Assembly: GCA_029240815.1 (NCBI GenBank)
Contig: JARDZO010000047.1
Span: 1 to 26,369, forward strand
DNA from: Brevibacillus sp.
GTDB taxonomy: Bacteria; Bacillota; Bacilli; Brevibacillales; Brevibacillaceae
DNA length: 26,369 bases
Direction: 5' to 3'
The notes below the pieces were generated by a model, which worked only from the letters and a program-made list of their open reading frames with translations, was not told the DNA's origin and did not search any database. This document shows, one piece after another, positions 1 to 7,982 of this stretch (position 1 is the first letter of the stretch; every line of letters starts with the position of its first letter). The translations under genes were made by a program, and so were the position numbers.

Positions 1-147
1 GAAACTTCGAACTCTACAGTCCCCTGACGTTACAGTTGTCGCATGAATTTTCACCAATACTTCATTATCCTTGGGAGTAGGTTTTTCGACCTCTTTGAGC
101 TCCAGAACATCCGGCGATCCGTATTTCGTGCATACAATGGCTCTCAT
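1..147 (-). CDS. NAD(P)-dependent zinc-type/quinone oxidoreductase-like alcohol dehydrogenase, N-terminal part
   Basis: Only the first 49 codons lie in the window; the gene runs off the left edge. The translation begins [20 protein letters not shown] and continues with a [28 protein letters not shown] stretch, which is the typical N-terminal GroES-like fold of medium-chain dehydrogenase/reductases of the quinone oxidoreductase type. The ATG at 145-147 follows a GGGGGGAAG ribosome binding site. The catalytic and Rossmann parts are not visible, so substrate and metal content cannot be stated. It is divergent from the DUF3231 gene. Confidence 0.8.
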   Translation of the reverse strand, partial: MRAIVCTKYGSPDVLELKEVEKPTPKDNEVLVKIHATTVTSGDCRVRSF

Positions 148-396
148 TGGCTTCCCCCCTAATATTCCGTATCGGGCATTCGTTTGTCTTCATTTGAGAA
201 TATTCTTTCTTGAGATCTTCCAATACTATTATTTCTTATCCTGAACAACGAGCTATCCCTTCACCTTTTATTAATTCAGTGATTCGATTAGCGTATATCA
301 TTCTATACTCATCTCATGTGTAAAATTACCTTTATAATTCTCTGTCTTCCTGCAAACATTATCTTTGGGTCAAAATGAAACGTCAGGAGAACCCGC

Positions 397-954
397 ATGG
401 ATCTAAAAACTCTAATGAATACTGGGAGGCTATTAATGGGAATCTTAAGTGGTAATCCTCAGAATGAACCTATGCATTATGGGGAAGTCTTCGGTGTTTG
501 GGGTTATCTTTCAACCACGAAAGGGTTGCTAGTGGGGTATCAAACTTTCATCAACCATACCGGTGATAAGGATTTAAAAGGCTTTCTTGAAGACCTTACT
601 CGGAATATGAAGACGGAAATCGAACAGATCGAAAATCTTCTAAAGGCAAATGGGATCGCTCCTCCTCCTTCGCCACCTGAACGTCCTGTTGCTTCGCTCG
701 AAAGTATTCCAGTAGGTGCTCGCTTTAACGATCCTGAGATTGCAGCTCGCGTAGCTACTGACCTCGCTGCTGGATTGGTCGCCTGCAGCCAAATTATTGG
801 CCAATGCATACGAGAAGATATTGCCATGATGTTTGCCCAACTCCACACTGCAAAAGCACAAGCTGGCGCAAGGTTGCTTCGCATCAGCAAAGAAAAAGGG
901 TGGCTAGTACCACCACCTCTACATTTGCAAACTCCTGAACTTGTGCATGCTTAA
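397..954 (+). CDS. DUF3231 family protein (ferritin-like, CotF-related helical protein)
   Basis: 185-residue soluble, mostly helical protein. It has the landmarks I associate with DUF3231: an early MHYGEVFGVW segment (about residues 27-36), a central TFINHTGDKDLKGFLEDL helix, and a C-terminal helix ending KEKGWLVPPPLH (about 167-178). A proline-rich linker (APPPSPPERP) sits near residue 90. The family usually has two repeats of this helical unit; this copy looks like one compact unit plus a partial second. AGGAG lies 8 nt before the ATG. It stands alone and ends before a strong stem-loop at 976-1004. In Bacillales such proteins are often sporulation-associated, but their biochemical role is unknown; that association is family knowledge, not visible here. 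Confidence 0.8.
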   Translation: MDLKTLMNTGRLLMGILSGNPQNEPMHYGEVFGVWGYLSTTKGLLVGYQTFINHTGDKDLKGFLEDLTRNMKTEIEQIENLLKANGIAPPPSPPERPVASLESIPVGARFNDPEIAARVATDLAAGLVACSQIIGQCIREDIAMMFAQLHTAKAQAGARLLRISKEKGWLVPPPLHLQTPELVHA

Positions 955-975
955 AAGTTGAATTGGTTTCCTCAT

Positions 976-1004
976 CCCCTCTAAGTCCCACTTCCTTAGA
1001 GGGG
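976..1004. terminator. Stem-loop between convergent genes, probably bidirectional terminator
   Basis: A perfect 10-bp stem (CCCCTCTAAG pairing with CTTAGAGGGG) closes a 9-nt loop. It sits between the convergent ends of the DUF3231 gene and the regulator gene. The following T-rich tract is weak (GATTATTCATTT on the plus side), so termination strength is uncertain. Confidence 0.6.
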
Positions 1005-1043
1005 GATTATTCATTTGGTCGACGTTCTGCTGTTCCTGATGAG

Positions 1044-2339
1044 TTACTCCAGACGGTAAATCTTACTCGGTCTTCCGCGCGAAGATGTAGCCTCCTCGCC
1101 AACACAAACCGCCAGACCCGCTTCCGTCAAACTCGTAATAATCCGACGGACATTTCGCTCATCAAGATGGAGCTGGGTTGCTAAATCCTTTGTGGTAAAA
1201 TTTGTCCACCCCATTTTTCTGACAAAAGCTGCGATCTTGTTATACGTTCGAATTCCCACATTCGCTTTTTTTAACTGATCAAGAAATTCCGGATCGTCCA
1301 TTCTGTATGAGTAGGATAGCTCCTGGTCCTTTCCGGCCGATTCAATGACCTTTCCATCTTCCTGAACGATAACAATACCAGGCTCTGCCTTTTCCTTGGA
1401 GTGCTGTATTGCCCGTAACGCATTAACTTCCGCCGAAAATACCGTTTCTCCAAATCCAATTCCCACAGCGACGGTTGAATCCGACTCGAGGGCAAGCTGC
1501 TCGACTGTATTTCTCAACATGTCAATCCTACGCTCGATAGCTCCGCGAGAACTGAAAATGACATAACGTCCATTTCCGCGCTCCATCAGTGAGCCATCGA
1601 TTGTCTCACATAAGCGAATTAGGGCTTCTTTTAAACGCAGCTCCAAATACTGCAAACGATAAGGATTTCTTGCTTTCTCAGCGATTTTATCAAAGTCGTC
1701 AATTTCAATGATCTCGACAGCGATCTGAGTATCTTTAAAGTAAAATGCCCTTACTCTTTCTGACAAAATGCGTAATGCTTGGTGAACCTCCAATTCACTC
1801 GGAGTAAACCAGTATGCAGGAACACCAGCCGCCTTCAACTCCAGATACACGCCCTCAAAACAGGTGATAGCTCCATCTGTTTTTCCTTCTCGCCACATTT
1901 GGAGATGAAACGCGAGCAAGTCGTCCGGATTGGTATCAATATCGTAGGTTTTCACATAGAGGTCACGAGCGGGGAAATCCAACTGTTGAAGGGCTACTTC
2001 CAATTGTGAATCGGATAACTCGTCTATACTTACACGCTCGATAAATTTCCCCTGGTGATAAGCCATCAGCAGGAAGCACCGATAAAGGCTGGACTCCGTA
2101 TGTTGAATGTGCACAAGATTTTCGTCCGATTCAAGCACGCTCTTGGCAATCAGATAAGAAAGCTTTCCAGAAAAGAGCCACATGTCTACTTGGTGATCAT
2201 TATCCTTAACAATACTGCGTGTCTCTTGAAACTCGCTGTAAGGTAAGGGAATAAATCGCATGACCTGCCCAAATTCATCAGCTAGACCAAGAATCCTGTC
2301 TACCGAAGTGTTTGGCCCTACAACTCCGATTTGATACAT
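1044..2339 (-). CDS. Probable regulator of the catabolic locus: sensor domain, nucleotidyl-cyclase-like domain, C-terminal winged helix
   Basis: 431 residues from the chosen start. Residues 1-190 look like a two-lobed sensor fold (starts MYQIGVVGPNTSVDRILGLA, with a second lobe around DGAITCFEGVYLEL), recalling PrpR_N-type domains. Residues about 203-330 resemble a degenerate GGDEF/cyclase fold, with GNGRYVIFSS where an active GGDEF motif would be, so catalysis is unlikely. Residues about 365-430 form a winged helix (TTKDLATQLHLDERNVRRII, then GRPSKIYRL). A start at 2381 is possible but has no Shine-Dalgarno; the ATG at 2337-2339 has AGGA at proper spacing. It lies just beyond the terminator of operon A with its own promoter, which makes it the obvious candidate regulator. 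Ligand and direct DNA targets are inferred, not shown. Confidence 0.75.
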   Translation of the reverse strand: MYQIGVVGPNTSVDRILGLADEFGQVMRFIPLPYSEFQETRSIVKDNDHQVDMWLFSGKLSYLIAKSVLESDENLVHIQHTESSLYRCFLLMAYHQGKFIERVSIDELSDSQLEVALQQLDFPARDLYVKTYDIDTNPDDLLAFHLQMWREGKTDGAITCFEGVYLELKAAGVPAYWFTPSELEVHQALRILSERVRAFYFKDTQIAVEIIEIDDFDKIAEKARNPYRLQYLELRLKEALIRLCETIDGSLMERGNGRYVIFSSRGAIERRIDMLRNTVEQLALESDSTVAVGIGFGETVFSAEVNALRAIQHSKEKAEPGIVIVQEDGKVIESAGKDQELSYSYRMDDPEFLDQLKKANVGIRTYNKIAAFVRKMGWTNFTTKDLATQLHLDERNVRRIITSLTEAGLAVCVGEEATSSRGRPSKIYRLE

Positions 2340-2393
2340 ATCAAATTTCCTACTTTCACACATACTAGTCAACAAATTCATATTTTTCTAACA

Positions 2394-2424
2394 GTTATAT
2401 GATATCGCAATAATGGGTTGTCAG
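2394..2424 (-). promoter_or_regulatory. Possible sigma-A promoter of the regulator gene
   Basis: On the minus strand, CTGACA (2419-2424) and TATAAC (2394-2399) are separated by 19 bp. Both hexamers fit well but the spacing is long. The element lies between the operon A terminator and the regulator start at 2339. Confidence 0.4.
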
Positions 2425-2439
2425 TATACACTCTGATGT

Positions 2440-2479
2440 AAAAAAAGAGAGTTCTAGTAATGGTAGCCATTAGAAGAAC
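2440..2479 (-). terminator. Rho-independent terminator of operon A
   Basis: On the minus strand a 13-position stem, GTTCTTCTAATGG with CCATTACTAGAAC, has two internal mismatches and a 3-nt loop. It is followed by TCTCTTTTTTT. It starts about 12 nt after the nitroreductase stop and separates that operon from the regulator gene. Confidence 0.8.
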
Positions 2480-2491
2480 CCCTCGTATCAA

Positions 2492-3229
2492 CTATTTAGT
2501 TAGAAGGCCTTGATTTTCAATATAGGCTCTGATGTTCGCGCGCCTGGCTCGATCAAAATACTCTGCCATTTGCTTCGTCCATCCCCTATTTTCTTTTCCG
2601 TTCGTTCGTTTTCGATAATAGTCCGCAGAAATCATCTCATACTGCTGCAAACCGGTGGGTATTCGATCGGATTGATAGCCATCCTCGTGAATGACGGTAT
2701 TTTGGGGCAGCCTTGGTTTTTGCATCGGTTCTTCCGCTGGATACCCCAGGCACATGCCCATGATCGGCATCGTGTAACGAGGCAGTTGCAACAGCTCACT
2801 CACTGCTTCGGGATTGTCACGAATCCCTCCAATCATGACGCCGCCCAATCCAAACGATCTTGCTGCAATCATCACATTTTGGGCTGCAAGAGCTGTGTCT
2901 ACCGCACCTACCAACAAATCTTCAGGCTCACCGATTGTGAATCGGGTGCCATGCATCTCACAAGTCATTTGCAATCGGTAGAAATCTGCGCAAAAAACGA
3001 GAAGTACCGGGCTAGTCTCAATGAATCTCTGAGAGCAGAGAGACGCAAGTTTTTTTTGTGTTTCGTTGTTCTTTACATGGATAATGCTGTAAGCCTGCAC
3101 ATTATGGGAGGTGGGTGCCCACTGTGCCGAAGCGAACAATGCATCGAGTATTTCCTGAGATACTTGCTCTTCCGTATATTTCCGAATAGACTTATGGCTT
3201 TGGATCAGCGATATTGTCTCGTTCATCAT
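2492..3229 (-). CDS. Nitroreductase-family FMN-dependent NAD(P)H oxidoreductase (NfsA/NfrA-like)
   Basis: 245 residues, normal length for the NfsA/NfrA branch. Visible family features are SHKSIRKYTEEQVS (residues 11-24, FMN phosphate-binding Arg region), APTSHNVQAY (about 38-47), a glycine-rich FGLGGVMIGGIRDNP, and a C-terminal arm with YYRKRTNGKENRGWTKQM and a late helix, as in NADPH-linked NfsA-type dimers. Two ATG codons are adjacent; GGGGAT precedes them. It is the last gene of operon A, starting 2 nt after the upstream CE4 gene stops, so it is probably translationally coupled. In this context it may reduce or dehydrogenate a ring intermediate rather than act on nitro compounds; that is inference. 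Confidence 0.85.
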   Translation of the reverse strand: MMNETISLIQSHKSIRKYTEEQVSQEILDALFASAQWAPTSHNVQAYSIIHVKNNETQKKLASLCSQRFIETSPVLLVFCADFYRLQMTCEMHGTRFTIGEPEDLLVGAVDTALAAQNVMIAARSFGLGGVMIGGIRDNPEAVSELLQLPRYTMPIMGMCLGYPAEEPMQKPRLPQNTVIHEDGYQSDRIPTGLQQYEMISADYYRKRTNGKENRGWTKQMAEYFDRARRANIRAYIENQGLLTK

Positions 3230-3231
3230 GC

Positions 3232-4065
3232 TTAATTATCCCCATAAAATTCTGCCATTTCGCGCCCATTGCAGATCCACACATCATCTTTTTCTCGAAT
3301 GAATTCCAATAGCTTCTCAAGCATGGCAATCCGCCCAGGAGTGCCAATCGTCTGTGGATCAAACTGGGCGACATAATGCAATCCAAACTCGTAGTATCCT
3401 TTAAATTCCTCTTTCCAAGTGCTCAGGACTTGTGTGTAATTTGCGATCCTCCCCTGCCCTGCCGGAAAAGCGGGGGTGTAATTAAACGCAAAGAACGGAA
3501 AGTCATTTAATTCCCAGTGCAAAGGGATTTCGACCAAATTGGTTCGCTGACCATCCCGTTGATGGAAGTAAGGGCGATCATCTCCGAACAGGGAACTGGA
3601 ATACATAAAGCCCAACTCCTGCAGTAGATTCAACGTTTCTTGGGTCATTTCACCTTCTGGCGCACGAAAACCAACGGGACGAATGCCGCTAACCTTTTCC
3701 AATGCTTCCATCCCTCTATATAACGCCTCACGCTGTTGATCTACTGATAAATGCCCAAAGTTTTCGTGCGCATATCCGTGATGACCGATTTCGTGACCTC
3801 GCAACGCAATTTCCCGAATATGATCTGGATATGTCTCGGCTGCCCGTCCAGGAACAAAAAAGGTTGCTGAAATGCCATGTTGATCCAATACATTCAAAAC
3901 TCGTTCGAGCCCCCGATTTGGACCATATTGCCCCATCGAAAGAGTTTTCGGACGATGAATACTATCAGGAAACATGCTGAGCCAAAAAAATTCCGCATCC
4001 AAGTTGATTGTCACCGTAACCGCACACTTTGCGTTATTCGGCCAGACAATATTATTATCAGGCAT
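3232..4065 (-). CDS. CE4-superfamily hydrolase, divergent paralogue (HpPgdA/PuuE/cyclic imidase-like)
   Basis: 277 residues, a NodB-like barrel of the polysaccharide deacetylase superfamily without signal peptide, so cytoplasmic. That superfamily branch includes allantoinase PuuE and cyclic imide hydrolase as well as HpPgdA-type deacetylases. Metal-site elements: NLDAEFFW (D23) and GHEIGHHGYAH with the H96-xxx-H100 pair; RAPEG (about 134-138) is the usual motif 3 region. Compared with its neighbour (4084-4929) it has Asn at position 21 instead of Asp, and QFDPQTIG (D236) where the neighbour has MHPQIIG. The ATG has AAGGAGGG upstream and lies 18 nt after the previous gene. Loss of the motif 5 His suggests altered substrate or chemistry. 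Confidence 0.8.
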   Translation of the reverse strand: MPDNNIVWPNNAKCAVTVTINLDAEFFWLSMFPDSIHRPKTLSMGQYGPNRGLERVLNVLDQHGISATFFVPGRAAETYPDHIREIALRGHEIGHHGYAHENFGHLSVDQQREALYRGMEALEKVSGIRPVGFRAPEGEMTQETLNLLQELGFMYSSSLFGDDRPYFHQRDGQRTNLVEIPLHWELNDFPFFAFNYTPAFPAGQGRIANYTQVLSTWKEEFKGYYEFGLHYVAQFDPQTIGTPGRIAMLEKLLEFIREKDDVWICNGREMAEFYGDN

Positions 4066-4083
4066 TCCGCGCCCTCCTTCTCT

Positions 4084-4929
4084 CTAGTAATTCTCTTTCC
4101 ACCACTCAGCGATTTGCTCACCTGTCGCAAACCACACATCCGGATAGGACTTGATGTGTTGAATCAATTTTTCCAACATCAAGATCCGGCCAGGCTTCCC
4201 AATAATTTGCGGGTGCATCATTAGCACATAACACAGCCCGTAACGGTAATAGCCCTCAAATTCCTGCGTAAAATTATCGAGCACACATTCCTGGCTGGTA
4301 ATTCGGTCTTGTCCAGCAGGCTCGGCAGGATACATGTTGTAACCAAACTGAACGTAGTCATCCAGCTCCCATCTTGGAGGAATCTCAATAAAGTCCGTGA
4401 CTTCTCCATCCAGGACAGTCCGGTACGGGCGGTCGTCCCCGCGCATGGAGCTAGAATACAAAAATCCAGCATCACGCAGCAATTGAGGTGTCTGCTTCGC
4501 CCAATCCCCCGAAGGTGTTCGGAATCCCCGCGCTTCCTTTCCGACCATTCGCTTAAAAACAGCCTGGCTCCGCTCAATAATATCCATCTGTTCTTCGGAA
4601 GATAGATCAACAAATCTCTCATGCAAATAACCGTGATGCCCCAGCTCATGGCCATCCTTGGCAATCGCGATAAATGGATCCGGATATTGCTCGGCTACCC
4701 ACGCCGGCACGAAAAACGTCGCTGGAAGCTCGTATTTTTTCAGCAGCTCCAGAATTCGCGGGACCGATCTCAGAGGACCATACTGCCCCAATGACAGGGA
4801 CCGAATGAAACTGGAACCGCCTTCGATATGTTTGTTTCCATTTGCCCAAATGGTTTCCGCATCCACATCGAAGCTCAACATGACGGCACAACGCGCTCCG
4901 TTCGGCCATTTCACACGCATTTCATTCAC
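4084..4929 (-). CDS. CE4-superfamily hydrolase (HpPgdA/PuuE/cyclic imidase-like)
   Basis: 281 residues, same fold as the next gene in the operon. SFDVDAETIW (D21, D23) and GHELGHHGYLH (H99, H103) supply the expected metal ligands; GFRTPSG is motif 3 and MHPQIIGKPGR (H239) motif 5. No signal peptide, which argues against peptidoglycan as substrate. I chose the GTG at 4927-4929: the GTG at 4939-4941 overlaps its own AAGGAGG, whereas this one is properly spaced. It also gives exactly the same distance to the conserved WPNGA/WPNNA segment as in the paralogue. Likely role is opening a cyclic imide, hydantoin or ureide ring, by analogy with PuuE and cyclic imide hydrolase; substrate unknown. Confidence 0.8.
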   Translation of the reverse strand: MNEMRVKWPNGARCAVMLSFDVDAETIWANGNKHIEGGSSFIRSLSLGQYGPLRSVPRILELLKKYELPATFFVPAWVAEQYPDPFIAIAKDGHELGHHGYLHERFVDLSSEEQMDIIERSQAVFKRMVGKEARGFRTPSGDWAKQTPQLLRDAGFLYSSSMRGDDRPYRTVLDGEVTDFIEIPPRWELDDYVQFGYNMYPAEPAGQDRITSQECVLDNFTQEFEGYYRYGLCYVLMMHPQIIGKPGRILMLEKLIQHIKSYPDVWFATGEQIAEWWKENY

Positions 4930-4952
4930 GTTCTGTGCCACCTCCTTGTTCG

Positions 4953-5675
4953 CTAAATCATTTTGTCTAGAAATTGTCTGGCTCGCTCTGACTTGGGCTT
5001 TTGGAAAAACTCTGCAGGCTTCGCATCTTCCACCAATTTGCCTCCGTCCAAAAAGCAGATGCGGTCTGCTACTTCTCTCGCAAATGCCATTTCGTGAGTG
5101 ACGAGAGCCATCGTGATTCCGGTATGTGCAAGAGCTTGAATGACATGCAGCACTTCTTTTACCATTTCAGGGTCAAGCGCAGAAGTTGGTTCATCAAACA
5201 GCATGATTTCAGGCTCCATGGCTAGTGAACGGGCAATGGCAACACGCTGCTTCTGGCCGCCTGACAGTTTGCCAGGGTACTCATCGACCTTTTCGCGAAG
5301 GCCTACTCGCGTCAGCAGCTCGATGCCTTTTTGTTCAGCAGCCTCTTTGGAAGCTCCTTTTACCTTCATGGGTGCGTACGTCATGTTTTGAAGGACGGTC
5401 ATATGCGGAAACAAGTTAAAATGCTGGAAGACCATCCCAATATTTTGTCGTACAGACATGATGTTAGTCTTTGGCTTGGTGATGTCTTCTCCCTTAATGA
5501 AAATCGATCCCTTGGTCGGCGTCTCTAGCAAATTCATGCATCGCAGCAAGGTCGATTTCCCTGACCCGGAAGGACCGATAATCGCCACAACATCGCCCTT
5601 GTTAATTTCCATGGAGATATCATGGAGGACATCAAGGTTTCCAAAACGTTTTGAGAGACCCTCTATCTTAATCAC
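4953..5675 (-). CDS. Polar amino acid-type ABC importer ATPase, operon A
   Basis: 240-residue GlnQ/HisP-like ATPase. Walker A is GPSGSGKST (about residues 34-42), followed by the Q-loop MVFQHFNLFPHMTV, signature LSGGQKQRVAIARSLAM, Walker [15 protein letters not shown] and switch His in ALVTHEM. The preferred start is GTG at 5673-5675, preceded by AAAGGAGAG. It overlaps the permease stop by 8 nt, implying translational coupling, and gives the usual family length. An ATG at 5706-5708 would extend into the permease gene and lacks support. It pairs with the permease and binding protein just upstream. Confidence 0.9.
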   Translation of the reverse strand: MIKIEGLSKRFGNLDVLHDISMEINKGDVVAIIGPSGSGKSTLLRCMNLLETPTKGSIFIKGEDITKPKTNIMSVRQNIGMVFQHFNLFPHMTVLQNMTYAPMKVKGASKEAAEQKGIELLTRVGLREKVDEYPGKLSGGQKQRVAIARSLAMEPEIMLFDEPTSALDPEMVKEVLHVIQALAHTGITMALVTHEMAFAREVADRICFLDGGKLVEDAKPAEFFQKPKSERARQFLDKMI

Positions 5676-6327
5676 TTCTGCGAACTCTCCTTTCAAGTTG
5701 CCGAGCAATGGAAGTCAGGATCATGACGAGCACGTAGTAGATGGCGGCCGCTACAATCAACGGCTCAAAGGCCAGATAGGTCTCATTTTGAATCACTTGG
5801 GCTCCTCTTAAAATGTCCATGACACCAATGGTCGCGACCAAAGTGGAGTCTTTCAAAAGCCCGATGCTCTCGTTTACCAATGCAGGCAGGATATGCTTCA
5901 ACGCCTGTGGAAAAACGATGTCAATCATCATCCTGCGATACGGAACCCCCAAAGACATGGCCGCTTCCCGCTGCCCTTTATCCACGGCAAGGATACCACC
6001 GCGGATGACTTCGGAAATATACGCTGCAGAGTTCAAACCGAAAGTGAGAACAGCAGCCTCCAAAGCTGGAATGCTGTACCCCGTCAACTGCGGCGTCGCG
6101 AAGTAGACGAGAAATAGCTGCACCAGCAAAGGAGTGCCTCGAAAAACGGACGTATAGGCGATACCAAACCAGGCAAGCGGCTTAATTCTTGAGATCTTGA
6201 ATAAAGAGAGAATGGCCCCCCAAATAAATCCCGCAATGGCAGAAAGCACGGTAAACTTCAGCGTGACCAGTATTCCGTCCAAAAGGAACGGAATACTGGG
6301 AATAATTTGCTCAAATTGCAGATTCAT
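5668..6327 (-). CDS. Polar amino acid-type ABC importer permease, operon A
   Basis: 219-residue inner-membrane permease of the HisM/GlnP type with about five hydrophobic segments. The cytoplasmic coupling loop is EAAMSLGVPYRRMMIDIVFPQ-like (about residues 120-140), the EAA motif that docks with the ATPase. AAGGAG precedes the ATG, which lies 11 nt after the binding-protein stop. With the adjacent genes it forms a complete importer for a small charged or polar solute; whether that is a true amino acid is unknown. Confidence 0.9.
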   Translation of the reverse strand: MNLQFEQIIPSIPFLLDGILVTLKFTVLSAIAGFIWGAILSLFKISRIKPLAWFGIAYTSVFRGTPLLVQLFLVYFATPQLTGYSIPALEAAVLTFGLNSAAYISEVIRGGILAVDKGQREAAMSLGVPYRRMMIDIVFPQALKHILPALVNESIGLLKDSTLVATIGVMDILRGAQVIQNETYLAFEPLIVAAAIYYVLVMILTSIARQLERRVRRSD

Positions 6328-6338
6328 AGCTGACTCCT

Positions 6339-7133
6339 TTATTGTTGGTTGAATTCTTTACCGAGCCATTTCTCAATCAGTTTGTCCAATTCACCGTTTT
6401 CCTTCATTTTCTTCAATTCTTGGTTAAACGGCTCTACCCATTTGGAGCCTTTCGGGAAAGCAAACGCAAAAGAATCATCTGTCGGAGGGAGCAAGTGGAA
6501 TTCCAGCTCAGGATTCTTTTGCACGAATACCGCAGCTTGGGAGCCGTCAATAAATGCCGCATCCACGCGTTTGTTATTCAGCTCTTGGATGACCGCCGTG
6601 CTGTTGTCCAGACTTACGACGTTCGCACCTGGAATGGCCTTTGCGTCTTTTTCATACGTTGTGCCGAATACGACCGCGATCTTTTTTCCACCCATTTGAT
6701 CGAGGGCCGTAAAGTTCGAGCCTTTCGCCGCTAAAATCGCGTTGCGCGGAATGAAGTAAGAATCGGAAAAGTCGACGTTTTTCTTGCGTTCCTCTGTAGG
6801 CGACATGGCAGACACCGCAAAATCTGCTCGTCCATCCATCAAGGAGCCGATCAGGCCAGAAAAGGCAATATCGTTAAAAGTCAGGGTTACACCGAGATTG
6901 CTGGCAATTTGATTGGCGATATCGATGTCTAGGCCAACGTACTTTTTCGTCCCGCTTGACGTATCTACGGATTCAAATGGCGGGAAGGTAGCGTTCGTCA
7001 CCACAACCAATTCCTTGTCCGACTTCTTGTTATCCGTTTTCGTCTCTGCTTGCTGGGAATTTCCGCAACCAGCAAGTAACGCTACGGACAGTACCGCTGT
7101 CAAAATCACTCCACCTAATGCTTTCTTTTTCAT
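6339..7133 (-). CDS. Extracellular solute-binding lipoprotein, family 3, operon A
   Basis: 264 residues. It begins MKKKALGGVILTAVLSVALL followed by a lipobox ending LLAGC (C23), so it is a membrane-anchored lipoprotein. The mature part has the SBP_bac_3 pattern: FPPFESVD, GLDIDIANQIASNLG, DFAVSAMSPTEERKKNVDFSDSYF and GTTYEKDAKAIPG. Ser/Thr and Arg residues in the SAMSPTEER region usually bind the alpha-amino and carboxylate groups of an amino acid, so the ligand probably carries an amino-acid-like end. It opens the transporter part of operon A, 73 nt after the racemase gene. Confidence 0.9.
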   Translation of the reverse strand: MKKKALGGVILTAVLSVALLAGCGNSQQAETKTDNKKSDKELVVVTNATFPPFESVDTSSGTKKYVGLDIDIANQIASNLGVTLTFNDIAFSGLIGSLMDGRADFAVSAMSPTEERKKNVDFSDSYFIPRNAILAAKGSNFTALDQMGGKKIAVVFGTTYEKDAKAIPGANVVSLDNSTAVIQELNNKRVDAAFIDGSQAAVFVQKNPELEFHLLPPTDDSFAFAFPKGSKWVEPFNQELKKMKENGELDKLIEKWLGKEFNQQ

Positions 7134-7206
7134 GAATAAACAACTCCCTTTTTATAATGAAATGTAAAATGAGGAACCTGTTTTTTTGACCTTCTCAAAT
7201 GCCACG

Positions 7207-7938
7207 CTATAGCTCTCCGCGGCCCCAGCTTCGTTCCCGAAGAGGCGGTGCCGGATAGGCGACGCTGCTATGCGACAATTGCTGGGAGTAGAAAAGCTCC
7301 GCCATGTTGATCGCAGCAAAAGCTGGATCGACAACTGGAACACCCGTTAGCTTGGATACCTCTTGCCCCATACCGGCAAAACTGAGACATCCGAGCACCA
7401 GCACGTGGGCCCTGTCTTTTTCTATACACTCGCGCCCCGCTTCTGCTAGCAGACGAACTGTCGTCGGAATATCTTCACGTGGATCCTCGCTTGGGAGTAC
7501 TATGCTCCGTACAGAAGCCAATCTGCTAGGGTCGACTCCCGAATAACGGACTGACTCTTCTTTTTCAGGAATCCTTTGGAATGAAGTGGTCAGGATGGAG
7601 AAACGATAGCCCAACATACTCGCTACAAGCATGGAAACCTGCCCGGCTCCAACCACCGGTATTTGGACAACCTCCCGACACGCCACGATAGCGGGGTCGC
7701 TCAAGCAGTAGAGAACAACAGCGTCATATCCATCTATTTCAGCTTGTTTCACACGCTTCACGATTTCGGCACCAGCTAGAACGACGTCAAGGGCGGAGTC
7801 TATCTCAACCTGTGAATCGGTAAGGCAGTCCATAGAGATGACCGTATCCTGGCGAGCGATCTCTGCAAGCATTCGTTCACGACTCCGCAATGTTTCCGCT
7901 GGCATTCCATAGTCAGGATTAATAACTTTGATTCGCAT
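7207..7938 (-). CDS. Asp/Glu/hydantoin racemase-family protein
   Basis: 243 residues with the two-cysteine arrangement of cofactor-independent racemases: C78 in VVLYCLSDPAI and C184 in VLVLGCLSFAGM. The start MRIKVINPDYG and the PVVGAGQVSMLVASMLGYRFSILTT segment match hydantoin racemase (HyuA) and allantoin racemase (HpxA) relatives better than glutamate racemase. The last 15 residues or so are an unusual Pro/Arg-rich tail. GGAGGT precedes the ATG. It lies between an ArgH-like lyase and a transporter and upstream of two hydantoin/imide-type hydrolases. A role in interconverting enantiomers of a ring compound or its opened product is therefore plausible. Confidence 0.85.
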   Translation of the reverse strand: MRIKVINPDYGMPAETLRSRERMLAEIARQDTVISMDCLTDSQVEIDSALDVVLAGAEIVKRVKQAEIDGYDAVVLYCLSDPAIVACREVVQIPVVGAGQVSMLVASMLGYRFSILTTSFQRIPEKEESVRYSGVDPSRLASVRSIVLPSEDPREDIPTTVRLLAEAGRECIEKDRAHVLVLGCLSFAGMGQEVSKLTGVPVVDPAFAAINMAELFYSQQLSHSSVAYPAPPLRERSWGRGEL

Positions 7939-7982
7939 AGAGACCTCCAGCTCACTTTTGCTGCAAAAAGAATCAAAAATTG

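Noticed and set aside
2340..2381. Upstream ATG adding 14 residues to the regulator
   Set aside because: No ribosome binding site, while the ATG at 2339 has AGGA and begins the conserved-looking sensor domain.
2510..3235. Long plus-strand open frame of 241 codons
   Set aside because: It is antisense to the nitroreductase-family gene, whose motifs and operon position are clear; its translation shows no domain and it has no ribosome binding site.
3232..4929. Reading the CE4-type proteins as cell-wall polysaccharide deacetylases
   Set aside because: Neither has a signal peptide or membrane anchor, and they sit in a small-molecule uptake operon; the PuuE/cyclic imidase branch fits better.
4930..4941. 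GTG start four codons upstream for the first CE4-type gene
   Set aside because: It overlaps its own AAGGAGG site; the GTG at 4929 is correctly spaced and matches the paralogue's N-terminal length.
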